Shown: piece by piece, positions 49,560-63,860 of the stretch
How positions within the stretch are numbered: the stretch's first letter is position 1
Layout: each line of letters starts with the position of its first letter
Origin: Babylonia areolata
Taxonomy: Eukaryota; Mollusca; Gastropoda; Neogastropoda; Buccinidae
Reading direction: 5' to 3'
Assembly (NCBI RefSeq): GCF_041734735.1
Contig: NC_134876.1
Location: 92,591,827 to 92,655,826 of the forward strand
DNA: 64,000 bases
Program-made: the position numbers and the translations under genes
The notes under the pieces: generated by a model
What the model saw: the letters and a program-made list of their open reading frames with translations, nothing else
What the model was told of the DNA's origin: nothing
Database searches by the model: none

Positions 49560-52500
49560 ACCAGGCAGCCAATGGTCTGCCCTTGGACTGAAAGAAACCA
49601 GATGGCCTATAAAAGGGGAAAAAAAAGAAAAAAAAAGAAAAAATAAGTCCTTTGTTTCACAATGTTTTCTATGTCAAATTGCATTTTACAGTGGAAATCT
49701 TTTCTTTGACACAAGGGGATTTTAAAGTACAGAAGCTCAATCTCGAAAAAAGATAAAAGATGGAAAATTGTTCCCTGACACACTGGAGAATGAGAAATAA
49801 AAGTGAAAAACAAAACTACAACCAACCAACCTTTAACAATGCTGCAGAAATAAAACCAGAAGCTTCTTTGACTACAGATGAACACAAACTATGTGTAGCT
49901 GTTACAGTGCAACCAACACAGCATCTCTCAAAGATCATCGCATACATTAAGTGACAGCAACTGTTTTCACACCTCTGCTACTACAAAAGACAATCACACT
50001 TATACTATGACTAGGAGCTCTGAGTATATTACCAGTGTACACCAAAACATGTATGTAGATTTTCAACAGTTGGTCAGTAATGTCAAGACAAACTATGGTC
50101 TCAAAACACGTGAATCAGTCACTGTAATACAAGAATAGTAACCAGCCAAGATGCGCGCGCACGTACACACACACATACACACGGTCAATGCAAAGTTGTC
50201 AAAGAAAATCAAGAACATATCTGCAAACATGCCTGTATCATTTTGGCTGAGTCATATTTGGTGTTCCAACAAGCATGAAATACAAACCATCCACAGTAAT
50301 GTTACACTGAACTCACACTTGGCTAAACAAATGGTGCAGACTGTGTCTTGTTTCAACAACTGATATAATACTGATGCTTTAACAGTTATGAAATAGGGCA
50401 GTATTGCTTTGAAAACAGCTGCCTTTAATTCTGTGCATTTTTATCTTTCTTTGTTTTTTTTTTTCAAAAAGAAATTACTGCAAGTTGGGCATTCCATTGG
50501 GTAGGGAATGAAAGGAGATCTGACAGTGAATGTCTTACGTATCAAAATTAAAAACAAAATCCAGTTCAACACTCAGAATATTTCTCTCAATTTATCTCAT
50601 TTAATATACTACAAACCCTTCAGCTGCTGTGAAACTCTTTCCACGAAAGATGATTCATTGATTAAGCTGCCATTCAGTGTGTTGGCAACCACTTAAAATG
50701 CTTAGTGTTTGTTGTATAAAACTATTTCCAAAAAAAGGAGACCTTTTTGTTGGTAACCTCTTAAAATCCTTACAATTTGTTTACATTTAAAACTACTTCC
50801 AATGAAGAAGACCTTTCTTACATTCTGGTTAAATTCATGTGGAATGAAGCCCACATTGTTTCACAAAGTTCGTCTTCCCCCCCCCCCCCCCCCCTCCCCC
50901 CCTTATATCTCGCACAGATAAGCGCAGATGATCAGGCATTTCCTCTCGCATTCAAACTACTGCACATACTACGTCTCCATTCAACACAAGTCTTTACAAG
51001 CCCCTTTTTTTCATAACCATAACTTTCTGACAACAACGACATATATATATGCATATACATCTGACTGTGCCGTGTCCAAGAGGCTGTGTTGGAGGAAAGT
51101 AAGGGGCGAGCAGCAGTGGTTGCCCTTTTCAAAAAAACACACAATCACTTGTGAGGTCACCACTAAATACACTTGAATAATGCTTCTGGTATATTTGTAT
51201 AAAAACTGCTGAGGACCAACAAGGTAAAAAATATTCTCTCATGCGTCATCGCTGTAACTGATGATGTGCTATCAACACAGCAGAGATTCTGTAAACCTGA
51301 AGTCATCAAACAAACATAAGTCTATAGCATAAGTAAGAGGGGTCACAAAAAACTAAAAAATTACACAAAATCCTTCAAATACAGCAAATATTTTAGCGAT
51401 GAATATCAAGAACGTAGACAAAAAGTTTCTGTTTTTTAACAGTGGTTTTGTGGGTTACAACATCATAAACATTTCTTATTCATTCATGAAGGTACCATTT
51501 TGTGTGACATTGCCTTCACATTCAGTCCCAGCAGCTAAGAGGCCACTTGTAAACATGTAAAAATCTATTACTGTGTCCATAAAAAACAAAGTCCAATTTA
51601 AACCTTTTTCTAGATTCTGGCGCCATATACAAAGACCAGAAATAAGTATCAGTATCAGTAGCTCAAGGAGGCGTCACTGCGTTCGGACAAATCCATATAC
51701 GCTACACCACATCTGCCAAGCAGATGCCTGACCAGCGACGTAGCCCAATGCGCTTAGTCAAGCCTTGAAATAAGAAATGCAGCAAGTGCCAAATGGCTAC
51801 CTGTCACAAAAATGGTAAAGATCAACAATTTCACCATGTTCACATTTCAATGAACTGTTTTTTTTCTAAAACCCATTTAACATTTTTTTCTGAAAAAAAT
51901 AATTAATGAGATATATCAATTGAAATAAAACTGGTTAATAAGTGGTTAGCAAGTTACAGCTTGTCAAATTAGCTTTAGTAAGTAATGAAAACAATGGTCT
52001 TTTTTTCTTTTCTTTTTTTATAACTTCAACGTCTGCATCCACTGAATAATGAGAAAAATAATCCATGGAAGGGAGAAAACATTTGTTCTAATCAACTGTA
52101 AATAGATTTCAAAACTCAGCATTGATCTGTTTGAGCAGCATCAACATTGGTCCAGAACTTTGTGAGGCATTGCAGTCCACATACAAAACACATACATACT
52201 GTTACACACTCACGACTTTCTGTCCACTCTTTTGTCTTCTCATTTGAAGAATATGGAAAAACAAAGGCAAACAAAGCAGTGAGAAATCGACCTTCAGGCA
52301 CTGTCTGATCAGATCTGTTTTCCTTATCACTACGGAATCTTATCTTGAATCCCGTGTGTGGGCAGAAAATCTTGATTCGCTCATTGGCTATATATTGATA
52401 CATAAATTATGATACGCAGAAATAACATCTCTCTCTCCCTCTGTGAGAACTGAAAATATAGTCAGCACACATAATGGTACACCACAAAATGTACATGTCA

Positions 52501-53308
52501 TCATTCCTCCACTTTCATTCTTTCCTTCCCTCTTCCCCTCTCACACACAAAGACACAAACCTACATGTTCACTTGCAAGCACACTTAATGTTCCATTCTT
52601 TCCACACACACACACACACAAAATAAATAATAATAATTTCAAAAAGGTGAAATGTGCCAAGCATCTAAAATTTCATGCATAACATTTAACTGCAACTCAA
52701 GGGAGTCACAAATAAATTACAATTTCAATATAAACACTAATGGTGATGCTGGTGACACCTGTATCATAAAATGTGAAGCATCAATAAAAATTCAACTTCT
52801 GGAATGCATTAAAATGAACTATAAAAAGATATCTATTCCCTTACAGTAAACAACTAAGACTGAAAAAAAAAAAAAAAATCCTGATCTGCACAGTAAAGAA
52901 GCACCTTCCTTCTCCTCACAGAAAAAAAAAAAAGCACCAAGTAGATGTGGTCATTCAAAAGAGGAACTGAAGACATCCCCAATTCACACCTATCCTTCAG
53001 TGAATATTTTCACATTCTCTCCCATCAATTTTATAAACAACATCAAAAACAAAAGAACATCCATGATAAACGGTTCCATGCATTCTCATAAATTACCAAC
53101 CCACACACACTCACACAGACACACACATGCACAAAATCCTGCTATCATTTCTCACTTGCAGTCCTCCTCATAATATTTATGCATGATTCTCATGGGAACA
53201 CTTGACAGAGGGTCAAGCCGACAGAGACAAAGTCCTGGGGGAGACTTGACAAAATCCAAAGATCACCATCACCATCACCACCATCATCATCATCACAGTA
53301 AACACAGT
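49560..53308 (-). other. possible cytohesin 3' UTR / intergenic
   Basis: No coding exon is recognised on either strand. The region starts just after the cytohesin stop (53309-53311 on the minus strand) and is AT-rich. It holds a poly-C tract (50878-50903), a SINE-like segment (51645-51775) and short CA runs. It may be 3' UTR for some distance, but I could not place a convincing minus-strand poly(A) signal. Confidence 0.35.
51645..51775 (+). mobile_element. SINE-like segment (possible conserved SINE core)
   Basis: GGCGTCACTGCGTTCGGACA, ATCCATATACGCTACACCAC, ATCTGCCAAGCAGATGCCTG and ACCAGCGACGTAGCCCAATG follow one another. The segment is much GC-richer than its AT-rich surroundings and contains the short palindrome ATCTGCCAAGCAGAT. 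From memory this resembles a conserved central or 3' domain shared by several invertebrate SINEs. There is no second copy in the window, so the call rests on recall. Confidence 0.45.
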
Positions 53309-56300
53309 TCAGGTCTCTTGCATGGAGTGCCCCGTGGCGTTCCTGCGTCGTGCCGCCAGCATGTCGTAGAACGGGTTTTCGTTGATGCTGCCTCTGTGGT
53401 GCATAAAACAGAAACAAATAAAAGAATACACAAACAGTCAATCATCTTCTTTTTTTTTAAATAGTACAATAACAGTAACAGTCGTTAATAGATGTCTCCA
53501 CATGAAATGATGCAGTAAATAAAAAATAATAAGTACAGATCCATAAACTGTAAAAAAATCAAAAAACATACAACTTAAGTCACAACATACAGGTGTGGTG
53601 GTAAAATCGTTAGAACAACAGGTCTCGTCTGAGTTTCCTGAGTTCGATCCCCATCACACCTGGTGGGTTAGAGATGGAGATTTTTCCAATCTCTAAGGTC
53701 AGCATGTGCAGACCTGAGAGAGCCTGAACCCCCCTTCATGTGTATACATACGTAGAAGATCAAATAAGCATGGTAAAGATCCTGTAATCAGCGTCAGCGT
53801 TCGGAGGGTTATAGAAACAAGAATATACTCCAGTATGCACACCTCTGAAAACAGAGTATGGCTGCCTACATGGCGGGGTAAATAAACAAAACAGTCATAC
53901 AAGTAAACTGTTAGATGAGTGTATAATAATAATAATACTAATAATGGATAGTTATATAGCACACTATCCAGAAATCTGCTCTAGGTGCTTTACAAAAACG
54001 CTTTTGTTAACATAAAACATCACATCTGTTACATGCACACACCAAAATGTGACTACACACACACACACACACACACACACGCACGCACACACGCACGCAC
54101 GCACACGCACACACACACACAAACGCTGCATACATACATTTTAACATACATGTGTATCTAGCAGCTACCTGACACCAGCTACTTATAACAGTGTATAAGT
54201 GTGTGTGTTTGTGTGTGTGTGTGTGTGTGACTGAGACCTGACTGAATGACACAGGAAATGAACTGATAAGCGCCCAGTGACAGCTGTCAGTCAGTTCTAT
54301 CCAGGTAGGCAGCCTGTTGTGCAAATGACTCCGTGTTTGTAAAGTGCTTTGAGCTTGGACTCTGACTGAGGCGTTATATAAGTATCCCTAGCATCATCAT
54401 ATCATCAATTCATACCCTCCGATACTACACATCAGTAACGACATACCTGATACTACACATCAGTCACCACGTACCTGGTACTACACATCAGTCACACCAC
54501 ATACCTGATCCTACGATCAGTCACCACATACCTGATCCCACACATCAGTCACACCACATACCTGATACTACACATCAGTCACACCACATACCTGATACTA
54601 CACATCAGTCACACCACATACCTGATCCTATGATCAGTCACCACATACCTGATCCTACGATCAGTCACCACATACCTGATACTACACAACAGTCACACCA
54701 CATACCTGATACTACACACCAGTCACCACATACCTGATACTACACACCAGTCACCACATACCTGATACTACAATCAGTCACACCATACCTGATCATATGA
54801 TCAGTCACACCACATACCTGATACTACACACCAGTCACCACATACCTGATACTACACACCAGTCACCACATACCTGATACTACAATCAGTCACACCATAC
54901 CTGATCATATGATCAGTCACACCACATACCTGATACTACACATCAGTCACCACATACCTGATACTACACACCAGTCACCACATACCTGATCCTACGATCA
55001 GTCACCACATACCTGATACTACACAACAGTCACACCACATACCTGATACTACACATCAGTCACACCACATACCTGATACTACACATCAGTCACACCACAT
55101 ACCTGATCCTATGATCAGTCACCACATACCTGATCCTACGATCAGTCACCACATACCTGATACTACACAACAGTCACACCACATACCTGATACTACACAC
55201 CAGTCACCACATACCTGATACTACACACCGGTCACCACATACCTGATACTACAATCAGTCACACCATACCTGATCATATGATCAGTCACACCACATACCT
55301 GATACTACACACCAGTCACCACATACCTGATACTACACACCAGTCACCACATACCTGATACTACAATCAGTCACACCATACCTGATCATATGATCAGTCA
55401 CACCACATACCTGATACTACACACCAGTCACCACATACCTGATACTACACACCAGTCACCACATACCTGATACTACAATCAGTCACACCATACCTGATCA
55501 TATGATCAGTCACACCACATACCTGATACTACACACCAGTCACCACATACCTGATACTACACATCAGTCACACCACATACCTGATACTACACTTCAGTCA
55601 TACCACATACCTGATCTTACACATCAGTCACACCACATACCTTGTACTACACAGTCACAACATACCTGATACTACACATCAGTCACCATATACCTGATAC
55701 TACACACTAGTCACCACATACCTGATACCACACATCAGTCACACCACATACCTGATACTACACACCAGTCACCACATACCTGATACTACACATCAGTCAC
55801 ACCACATACCTGATACTACACACCAGTCACCACATACCTGATACTACACATCAGTCACACCACATACCTGATACTACACATCAGTCACACCACATACCTG
55901 ATACTACACATCAGTCACACCACATACCTGATCCTACACATCAGTCACACCACATACCTGATACTACACATCAGTCACACCACATACCTGATCCTACACA
56001 TCAATCACACCACATACCTGATACTACACATCAGTCACACACATACCTGATACTACACATCAGTCACCACATACCTGATACTACACATCAGTCACCACAT
56101 ACCTGATACTACACATCAGTCACCACATACCTGATACTACACACCAGTCACCATATACCTGATACTACACATCAGTCACCACTTACCTGATACTACACAT
56201 CCAGTCATCCTTCTCCTCAGGGCAGGAGGCCGACATGCGGTACACAGTGTGTCTCCCTGAAAACCCAGTCACATGAAGTCACAGTGAGGGGGGTGGAAAA

Positions 56301-58745
56301 CAGAATCTCACGGACTACAAGGAACTTTTAATATCCCCTTAAGCAGCATAACTCACTCCGGAAGAAAGGCCCCGATCGGCGCCCTACTGTTCACATCTGC
56401 TTCAGACTCTTCTTCTTCTTCTTCTGCGTTCACTCATATGCACACGAGTGGGCTTTTACGTGTATGACCGTTTTTACCCCGCCATGTAGGCAGCCATACT
56501 CCGTTTTCGGGGGTGTGCATGCTGGGTATGTTCTTGTTTCCATAACCCACCGAACGCTGACATGGATTACAGGATTTTTAACGTGCGTATTTGATCTTCT
56601 GCTTGCATATACACACGAAGGGGGTTCAGGCACTAGCAGGTCTGCACATATGTTGACCTGGGAGATCATAAAAATCTCCACCCTTTACCCACCAGGCACC
56701 GTCACCGTGATTCGAACCTGGGACCCTCAGATTGACAGTCCAACGCTTTAACCACTCGGCTATTGCGCCCGTCACTGTTTCAGACGATTGATAGTTTTGA
56801 ATTTTTGGAGTGGTACCTGACTTCCATGATGATGTTATGAGCTAAGAATATCTTAACTCACCTTTCCACTGCGAGCAGTAAATGCAGTGCGTGTTGCTGT
56901 GCTCGCGAGCAGGAAAGGCAGTTTCGCAGTGATTACTTCATGTGAACAGTGTGTGTGTGTCAACAATGGCGTCTGACCCAATTTCGTCTCAGTCACAAGG
57001 CAGACAACTGAATTAGGGGGCGGGGGGTGGGGCCCTATCGTGGCTATACAACGTTCTGAAATTGATCTGTTTCAAACTCCTTGTGCTTTCCTGGATTCCT
57101 TTACAAGTCATCAGTGTAGGCAAATTTGGAATGAAAAATGTGGATACTTTCATCATCTCACTGTATGGTAGCGCAAGAAGGGAGGAAGTTTGATATTTTC
57201 TCCCCAACTAACTTGTTATGTTACTATCAGTTTGGAAGTTTTCAGTTAATAAATTCTAACATTAGTTTTTTGGGCGATTTTATTTCTTACCCTTTACCCT
57301 TACAAACTGGGTCATCTGTGAGGAAAGTCAGGGGAGCTAACTGGCAGTGAGTTAAACATCCAGCGTTCATAAGCACGCAGATACCGGGCATGAAGGCAGC
57401 GATCACAGTTATTTACTTCTTACCATCATCATCTGACATGACACTGATGGATGCAATTAAAAGATTAACACATACATTCAATATATGTATAAATATCTAA
57501 AAGGGTCAGTTTCTTTGACTTGTTTGACAAATAATCTGATTGTGTCAAACTGGTTATGAGTTATATTGGGCAGGTTTTGCTCTGTTGGCCCAGTTTTCGT
57601 TGCTAGTGTGGTAACAAGACATTTTCCCACGCTCAATGATGGCTAAGCCAATTCGTGAAAATTTCCTGCTTTAAGCACTAACATTTCCGCTGTTATTCAT
57701 TCATGGTCAGAAGCAGACTGGACGATACATGATAATATTAAAAATAGTGACTCCAGTCCATTCAATGCCCTGCATGTGTCGTGGGTTATAATCACCCCCC
57801 CCCTCCCCCCAACCTGCCCTCCTCACCCCCTTAAATATCTTTTTTCTCACCTTCGACCACTTTTCCATCAGAATCCACCTTGCAGGCTTTGATGACATCG
57901 CTGCCAGAGACGGAGAAGAGCTCAAAGGCGTTCTGGCGACTGCATTTTTCTGGGGGCAGTTCCCTCACCTCAATGTTCTCCAACGGAATGATGCCCTTGG
58001 GCTCCTTGTCCTGCACACAGGGAAAAGTTCACAGCTGACTTCTGTCAGCATCTGCTGGCACACACCCAGTATATGTACAGGCTGCATGCGCAAGTAACCA
58101 AGTTTATGTTTATGCACTGATGCATATATGTTACACAAGTATTTTACAGCACAGGTTTTGCATACATATTATATACTTTTTTTTTTCTTTTTCTTTTTTT
58201 TTTTTTTTTGGGGGGGGGGGGGTTGTTGGGTTCTTTTTTTTCTGTTGGTTGGTTTTTTGCTGCACCATCCCATCTTCTGTATGCTTTCAGGATGACTGCC
58301 AAACTGTCGAAGACGAACCTTTGAAGTGAATGACACCAATCCTCCAGTAAAAGCCCATAGCATGCTCAGTACTAGGCAATGGTGGCTGCTGTTACTATAA
58401 CTACTAATTTCACTGTGGAAACCTAGACCAAACATGCTATACAATGCAATGCAATGCTATCAGATATGGCCCCTCCTGGCATGCACAACAATCTTCATCC
58501 TCTTGTATAATTGGTAAAACCATTTGACATAAGAGTGCAGCTGCCTGCAGACTGAAGAGCCAAGCTCAACAAGGGTTTTGTAACAAAAATATCAACAACC
58601 CCCCCCCCCCCACACACACACACACACACCGCACCCTGGGGTGTAATGCGGTGTGTGTTGTGTGTGTTTGTTTCTTTGATTTTGTTCCTTTTTTTTTTTT
58701 TTTTACCTGTGCATTTTACTAACACCATGCTAGTGCCTGTATGTC

Positions 58746-58776
<31 letters not shown>

Positions 58777-60518
58777 CGCGCGTGTGTGCATGTGTACTTG
58801 CGTGCGTGTTGTTTTTGTTTTGATTTATGCATGGTTTTTTTCTTCTGTTGTGTATCTTTACTAACACCATGCTTTCATTTTTGACTCACTTGTGTAAACA
58901 AAGTGAGTCTATGTTTTAACCCGGTGTTTGGTTGTCTGCGTGTGTATGTGTCTGTGTGTCCGTGGTAAACTTTAACATTGACATTTTCTCTGCAAATACT
59001 TTGTCAGTCGACACCAAATTAGGCATAAAAATAGGAAAAATTCAGTTCTTTCCAATCATCTTGTTTAAAACAATATTGCACCTCTGGGATGGGCACAAAA
59101 AAATAATAAATGAAGCCTAATTATATGCAAACTGCATTTACTGTTATATTTATAGTTTTTGTATTCTCTAAACTTGGCACTTTGATCTGATATTCGACTC
59201 AACAACAAGAGCAGTCATTATTATCATTTTTTGTTCAAACAGGAACTTCTTTTGCTAAGCATGGAAGTTTTATTTATTTTGCAAACGTTTTGGTGCAGAT
59301 AGTAAAAAAGGGAAATCACTCTAATAAATGCTAGGGGACTTAATTTGCTTTAAACTGATCTTTCTCATCTTAAACATTACATTTTGAAACAAGAGAGGCA
59401 AGGCCTTCAAGACTCACTTGTGATGCACTTTTTTTTTAAAATCCAAGCTTTTTATGTATTGAGTATAATTTCAAAATGTAATGTTTAAGATGAGAAAGAT
59501 CAGTTTAAAGCAAACTAAGTCCCCAGCAGAGTAATTTCCCTTGTTTTACTGTCTGCACCAAAACGTTTGCAATAAACAAAACTTCCATGCTTAGCAAAAG
59601 AAGTTCCTGTTTGAACTAAAAATGATAATAATGACAGATCTTTCGTTGGGTCGAATATCAGATCAAAGTGCAAGTTTAGAGAATATAAAAAATATAAATA
59701 TAACAGTAAATGCATTATACTCAATACATAAAAAGCTTGGATTTTTAAAAAAAGTGTATCACAAGTGAGTCTTGAAGGCCTTGCCTCTCTTGTTATAAAT
59801 ATTGTGTAGTGTAGACCCTATTCAGGGCGGGGACTGGATGTAAAAAAAGCACACCAGTGCTTATCTATTATCCTCAAAATAAAGAATTTGTCTTGTCTTG
59901 TCCAAAAAAATTAATATAACCATTTCCAACTCTGCCATATACAAGAAATGAAATAAGTTTTCCTGCAGTCTCTTTCGATAATCATCAGTGGCTGGAGTTG
60001 CCACAGCCGGTTCCCTTTATTACTACAACTGATTCACAAGGGGGACAGTTCATGTATTGTTTGTTTAAACATATCTATGTTTGTTGGGTTACCTAACCCA
60101 AGATATTAAACTATCTTGCTCTTTCAGTGCTGTTAATCCGGTGTGTGTGACATGTTTGTGTGTGCACATTTGTGTGTGTGTGTGTGCATGCAGTTGCAAA
60201 TATATACACAGCATGAGTGTGTGAGTGTATCTGTTGAGTGCAGGGTGAGGTAGAGGGGGTTATGTTTGAAAGTATGCAGGCGTGCATCCGGATCCGTGTG
60301 TATGTTTAATGTTATATGTGTGTCGTGTCCACACATGCTTTCGCATTATGTGCACACATGTACATACAAAATCATGAAATTCTCAAAAAGACATGAGGCA
60401 GTTCCTGTGACGCCTCAGTTCTAATCATCAAGCCAACTTACTGTGGTGTACTGGAAGTAATAGAGGCAGTTGTCGTTCAAAATGAACCACCTTCGCTTCC
60501 AGCTCTTGTACCGTCCCC
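53309..60518 (-). CDS. CYTH: cytohesin (Arf GEF), C-terminal four exons: PH domain and C-terminus
   Basis: Exons on the minus strand: 60518-60442, 58010-57851, 56256-56187 and 53393-53309 (stop TGA at 53311-53309). The phases fit at each junction. The frame reads [69 protein letters not shown] and [12 protein letters not shown], ending HSMQET. This is the cytohesin PH domain (family: [42 protein letters not shown]). Cytohesins activate Arf GTPases and bind phosphoinositides through this PH domain. Phosphoinositide-binding residues known from Grp1 are mostly kept (Arg of GGR, Tyr of LYYF, Lys of KACK, His of RHTVY); the Asn before that His is Arg here. The Sec7 domain and the first PH strand lie beyond 64000. 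The vertebrate polybasic tail is shortened. Confidence 0.93.
53590..53906 (+). mobile_element. diverged SINE, family A
   Basis: A head with an altered tRNA-like part (GGTGGTAAAATCGTTAGAAC, B box GAGTTCGATCCCC) is followed by the family body (CAGACCTGAGAGAGCCTGAA, TAAAGATCCTGTAATCAG, GGAGGGTTATAGAAACAAG). It lies in the cytohesin intron between exons 56187 and 53393. Confidence 0.75.
53930..54190 (-). mobile_element. L2-type LINE 3' UTR, inverted copy of the family at 4645
   Basis: The segment matches the inverse of 5335-5530: GGATAGTTATATAGCACACT, CTAGGTGCTTTACAAAAACG, CCAAAATGTGAC and CATACATTTTAACATACATG. Only 3' UTR is left. A CA/CG-rich microsatellite (54053-54122) lies within it, at the place of a TG run in the other copy. 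Confidence 0.75.
54290..54400 (+). mobile_element. LINE 3' end fragment
   Basis: GTAAAGTGCTTTGAGCTTGG and GCGTTATATAAGTATCCCTA resemble LINE 3' termini in this window. It is short, without coding sequence, and lies directly before the minisatellite. Confidence 0.45.
54411..56186 (-). repeat. minisatellite built from a cytohesin exon end and splice donor
   Basis: About sixty units of 26-30 bases. Read on the minus strand the unit is ATGTGTAGTATCAGGTATGT plus GGTG(TG)ACTG. The last 13 bases of the cytohesin exon plus its donor (TGTGTAGTATCAG|GTAAGT) match the unit except for one base in the donor. A single G is missing from the unit just upstream (ACTG|ATG against ACTGGATG). The array therefore begins at the donor itself and fills 1.8 kb of the 2.8-kb intron. 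Variant units carry the palindrome TGATCATATGATCA. Confidence 0.93.
56407..56770 (-). mobile_element. tRNA-derived SINE, family A, full length
   Basis: On the minus strand it runs from GGGCGCAATAGCCGAGTGGT to a (GAA)n end at 56407. TTCAGAC occurs close to both ends (about 56401 and 56779), possibly a short target duplication. It lies in the cytohesin intron between exons 57851 and 56256. Confidence 0.85.
56790..57355 (+). repeat. interspersed repeat R1, copy 2
   Basis: It aligns with 46270-47110 without the SINE found there: TTTTTGGAGTGGTACC, GCTAAGAATATCTTAACTCA, GTCACAAGGCAGACAA, TTTCATCATCTCACTGTATG and GGGTCATCTGTGAGG. TTAACTCACC (about 56861) and GCAGTGAGTTAA (about 57343) form an inverted pair. 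Confidence 0.65.
58747..58790. repeat. (TG)n(CG)n compound microsatellite
   Basis: TG units followed by GCGCGCGCGCGCG and further TG, with a (CA)n run at 58610-58630 nearby. It is alternating purine-pyrimidine sequence in a cytohesin intron. Confidence 0.85.
58883..59795 (+). mobile_element. inverted-repeat element containing an inverted partial copy of itself
   Basis: The outer element starts GACTCACTTGTG (58883) and ends CACAAGTGAGTC near 59771 plus a short tail. Between about 59390 and 59714 lies a second, inverted partial copy. The piece 59134-59389 is inverted at 59471-59714, and 59390-59470 is inverted at 59715-59795. Removal of the insert restores a continuous element (ATTTTGAAA joined to TTATACTC). 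No coding sequence is present. Confidence 0.75.
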
Positions 60519-63031
<2,513 letters not shown>

Positions 63032-63402
63032 GGGCACCATAGCCGAATGGTTAAAGCGTCGGACTTTCGATTTGAGGGTCTCGGGTTCAAATCACGGTGA
63101 CGGCACCTGGTGGGTAAAGGGTGGAGATTTTTACGATCTCCCAGGTCAACATATGTGCAGACCTGCCAGTGCCTGAACCCCCTTCGTGTGTACGCGCAAG
63201 CATAAGATCAAATACGCACGTTAAAGATCCTGTAATCCATGTCAGCGTTCGGTGGGTTATGGAAACAATAACATACCCAGCATGCACCCCCCCGAAAACG
63301 GAGTATGGCTGCCTAACGGTCATACATGTAAAAGCCCACTCGCGTATATACAAGTGAACGTGGGAGTTGAAGCCCACGAACGCAGAAGAAGAAGAAGAAG
63401 AA
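63032..63402 (+). mobile_element. tRNA-derived SINE, family A, young full-length copy
   Basis: Starts GGGCACCATAGCCGAATGGT and ends in (GAA)n. A perfect ten-base target duplication, GTCTGACTGA, lies at 63021-63030 and 63403-63412. It is the clearest complete member of the family here. Confidence 0.9.
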
Positions 63403-63669
63403 GTCTGACTGAATATCAACAAAACAAGCAAATATATAACAATGAGGATGACGATGCAAGCAATGTAACAAAATATGTGATTATGTTTTGTCGTTGTTTT
63501 TCAAATAGCACACACGCAAGAATAATCTCACTAATATTTTTGTTCTTCACTTGACTTCAAGAAAACTGACCAAAGAAAAGGCATGCTTATTTTCTGTGCA
63601 AAAGAATCATTTGAGTTTGTCAACAAAGAGATCATTGAGAAAAAAAAAAAGTTAGAAAAAAAAAATTTC

Positions 63670-63860
63670 CATCTTCCTAATCTGTTGGAGAGAGAGAGAG
63701 AAGAGAGAGAGAGAGAATTTAAATCACACAGTAGTTTACTCACACAGTCCCTTCCCCACTAGAAATTAAAGAAAGAAAAAAGCCCCTGTTTTTTTTTGTT
63801 TGTTTTTTTGTTTTTTGGGGGGTTTTTTGTTTGTTTTTTTTGTTTGTTTTTGTTTGCCCA
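63670..63860. repeat. GA run and T/G-rich low-complexity block
   Basis: GAGAGA-type sequence at about 63690-63716 is followed by a TTTG-rich stretch at 63790-63860. No gene is visible up to the end of the window. Confidence 0.7.

Noticed and set aside
54411-56186. CRISPR-like regular repeats.
   Set aside because: There are no unique spacers, units vary in length, the setting is a eukaryotic intron, and the unit derives from the adjacent exon end.
56187-56192. Alternative cytohesin donor inside GGAT|GTGTAG, eight codons' worth of bases closer to the acceptor side than the CAG|GTAAGT donor.
   Set aside because: It would remove residues between Trp and PFYDML and make the PH C-terminal helix shorter than the family. 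CAG|GTAAGT gives the exact family spacing of 11 residues.
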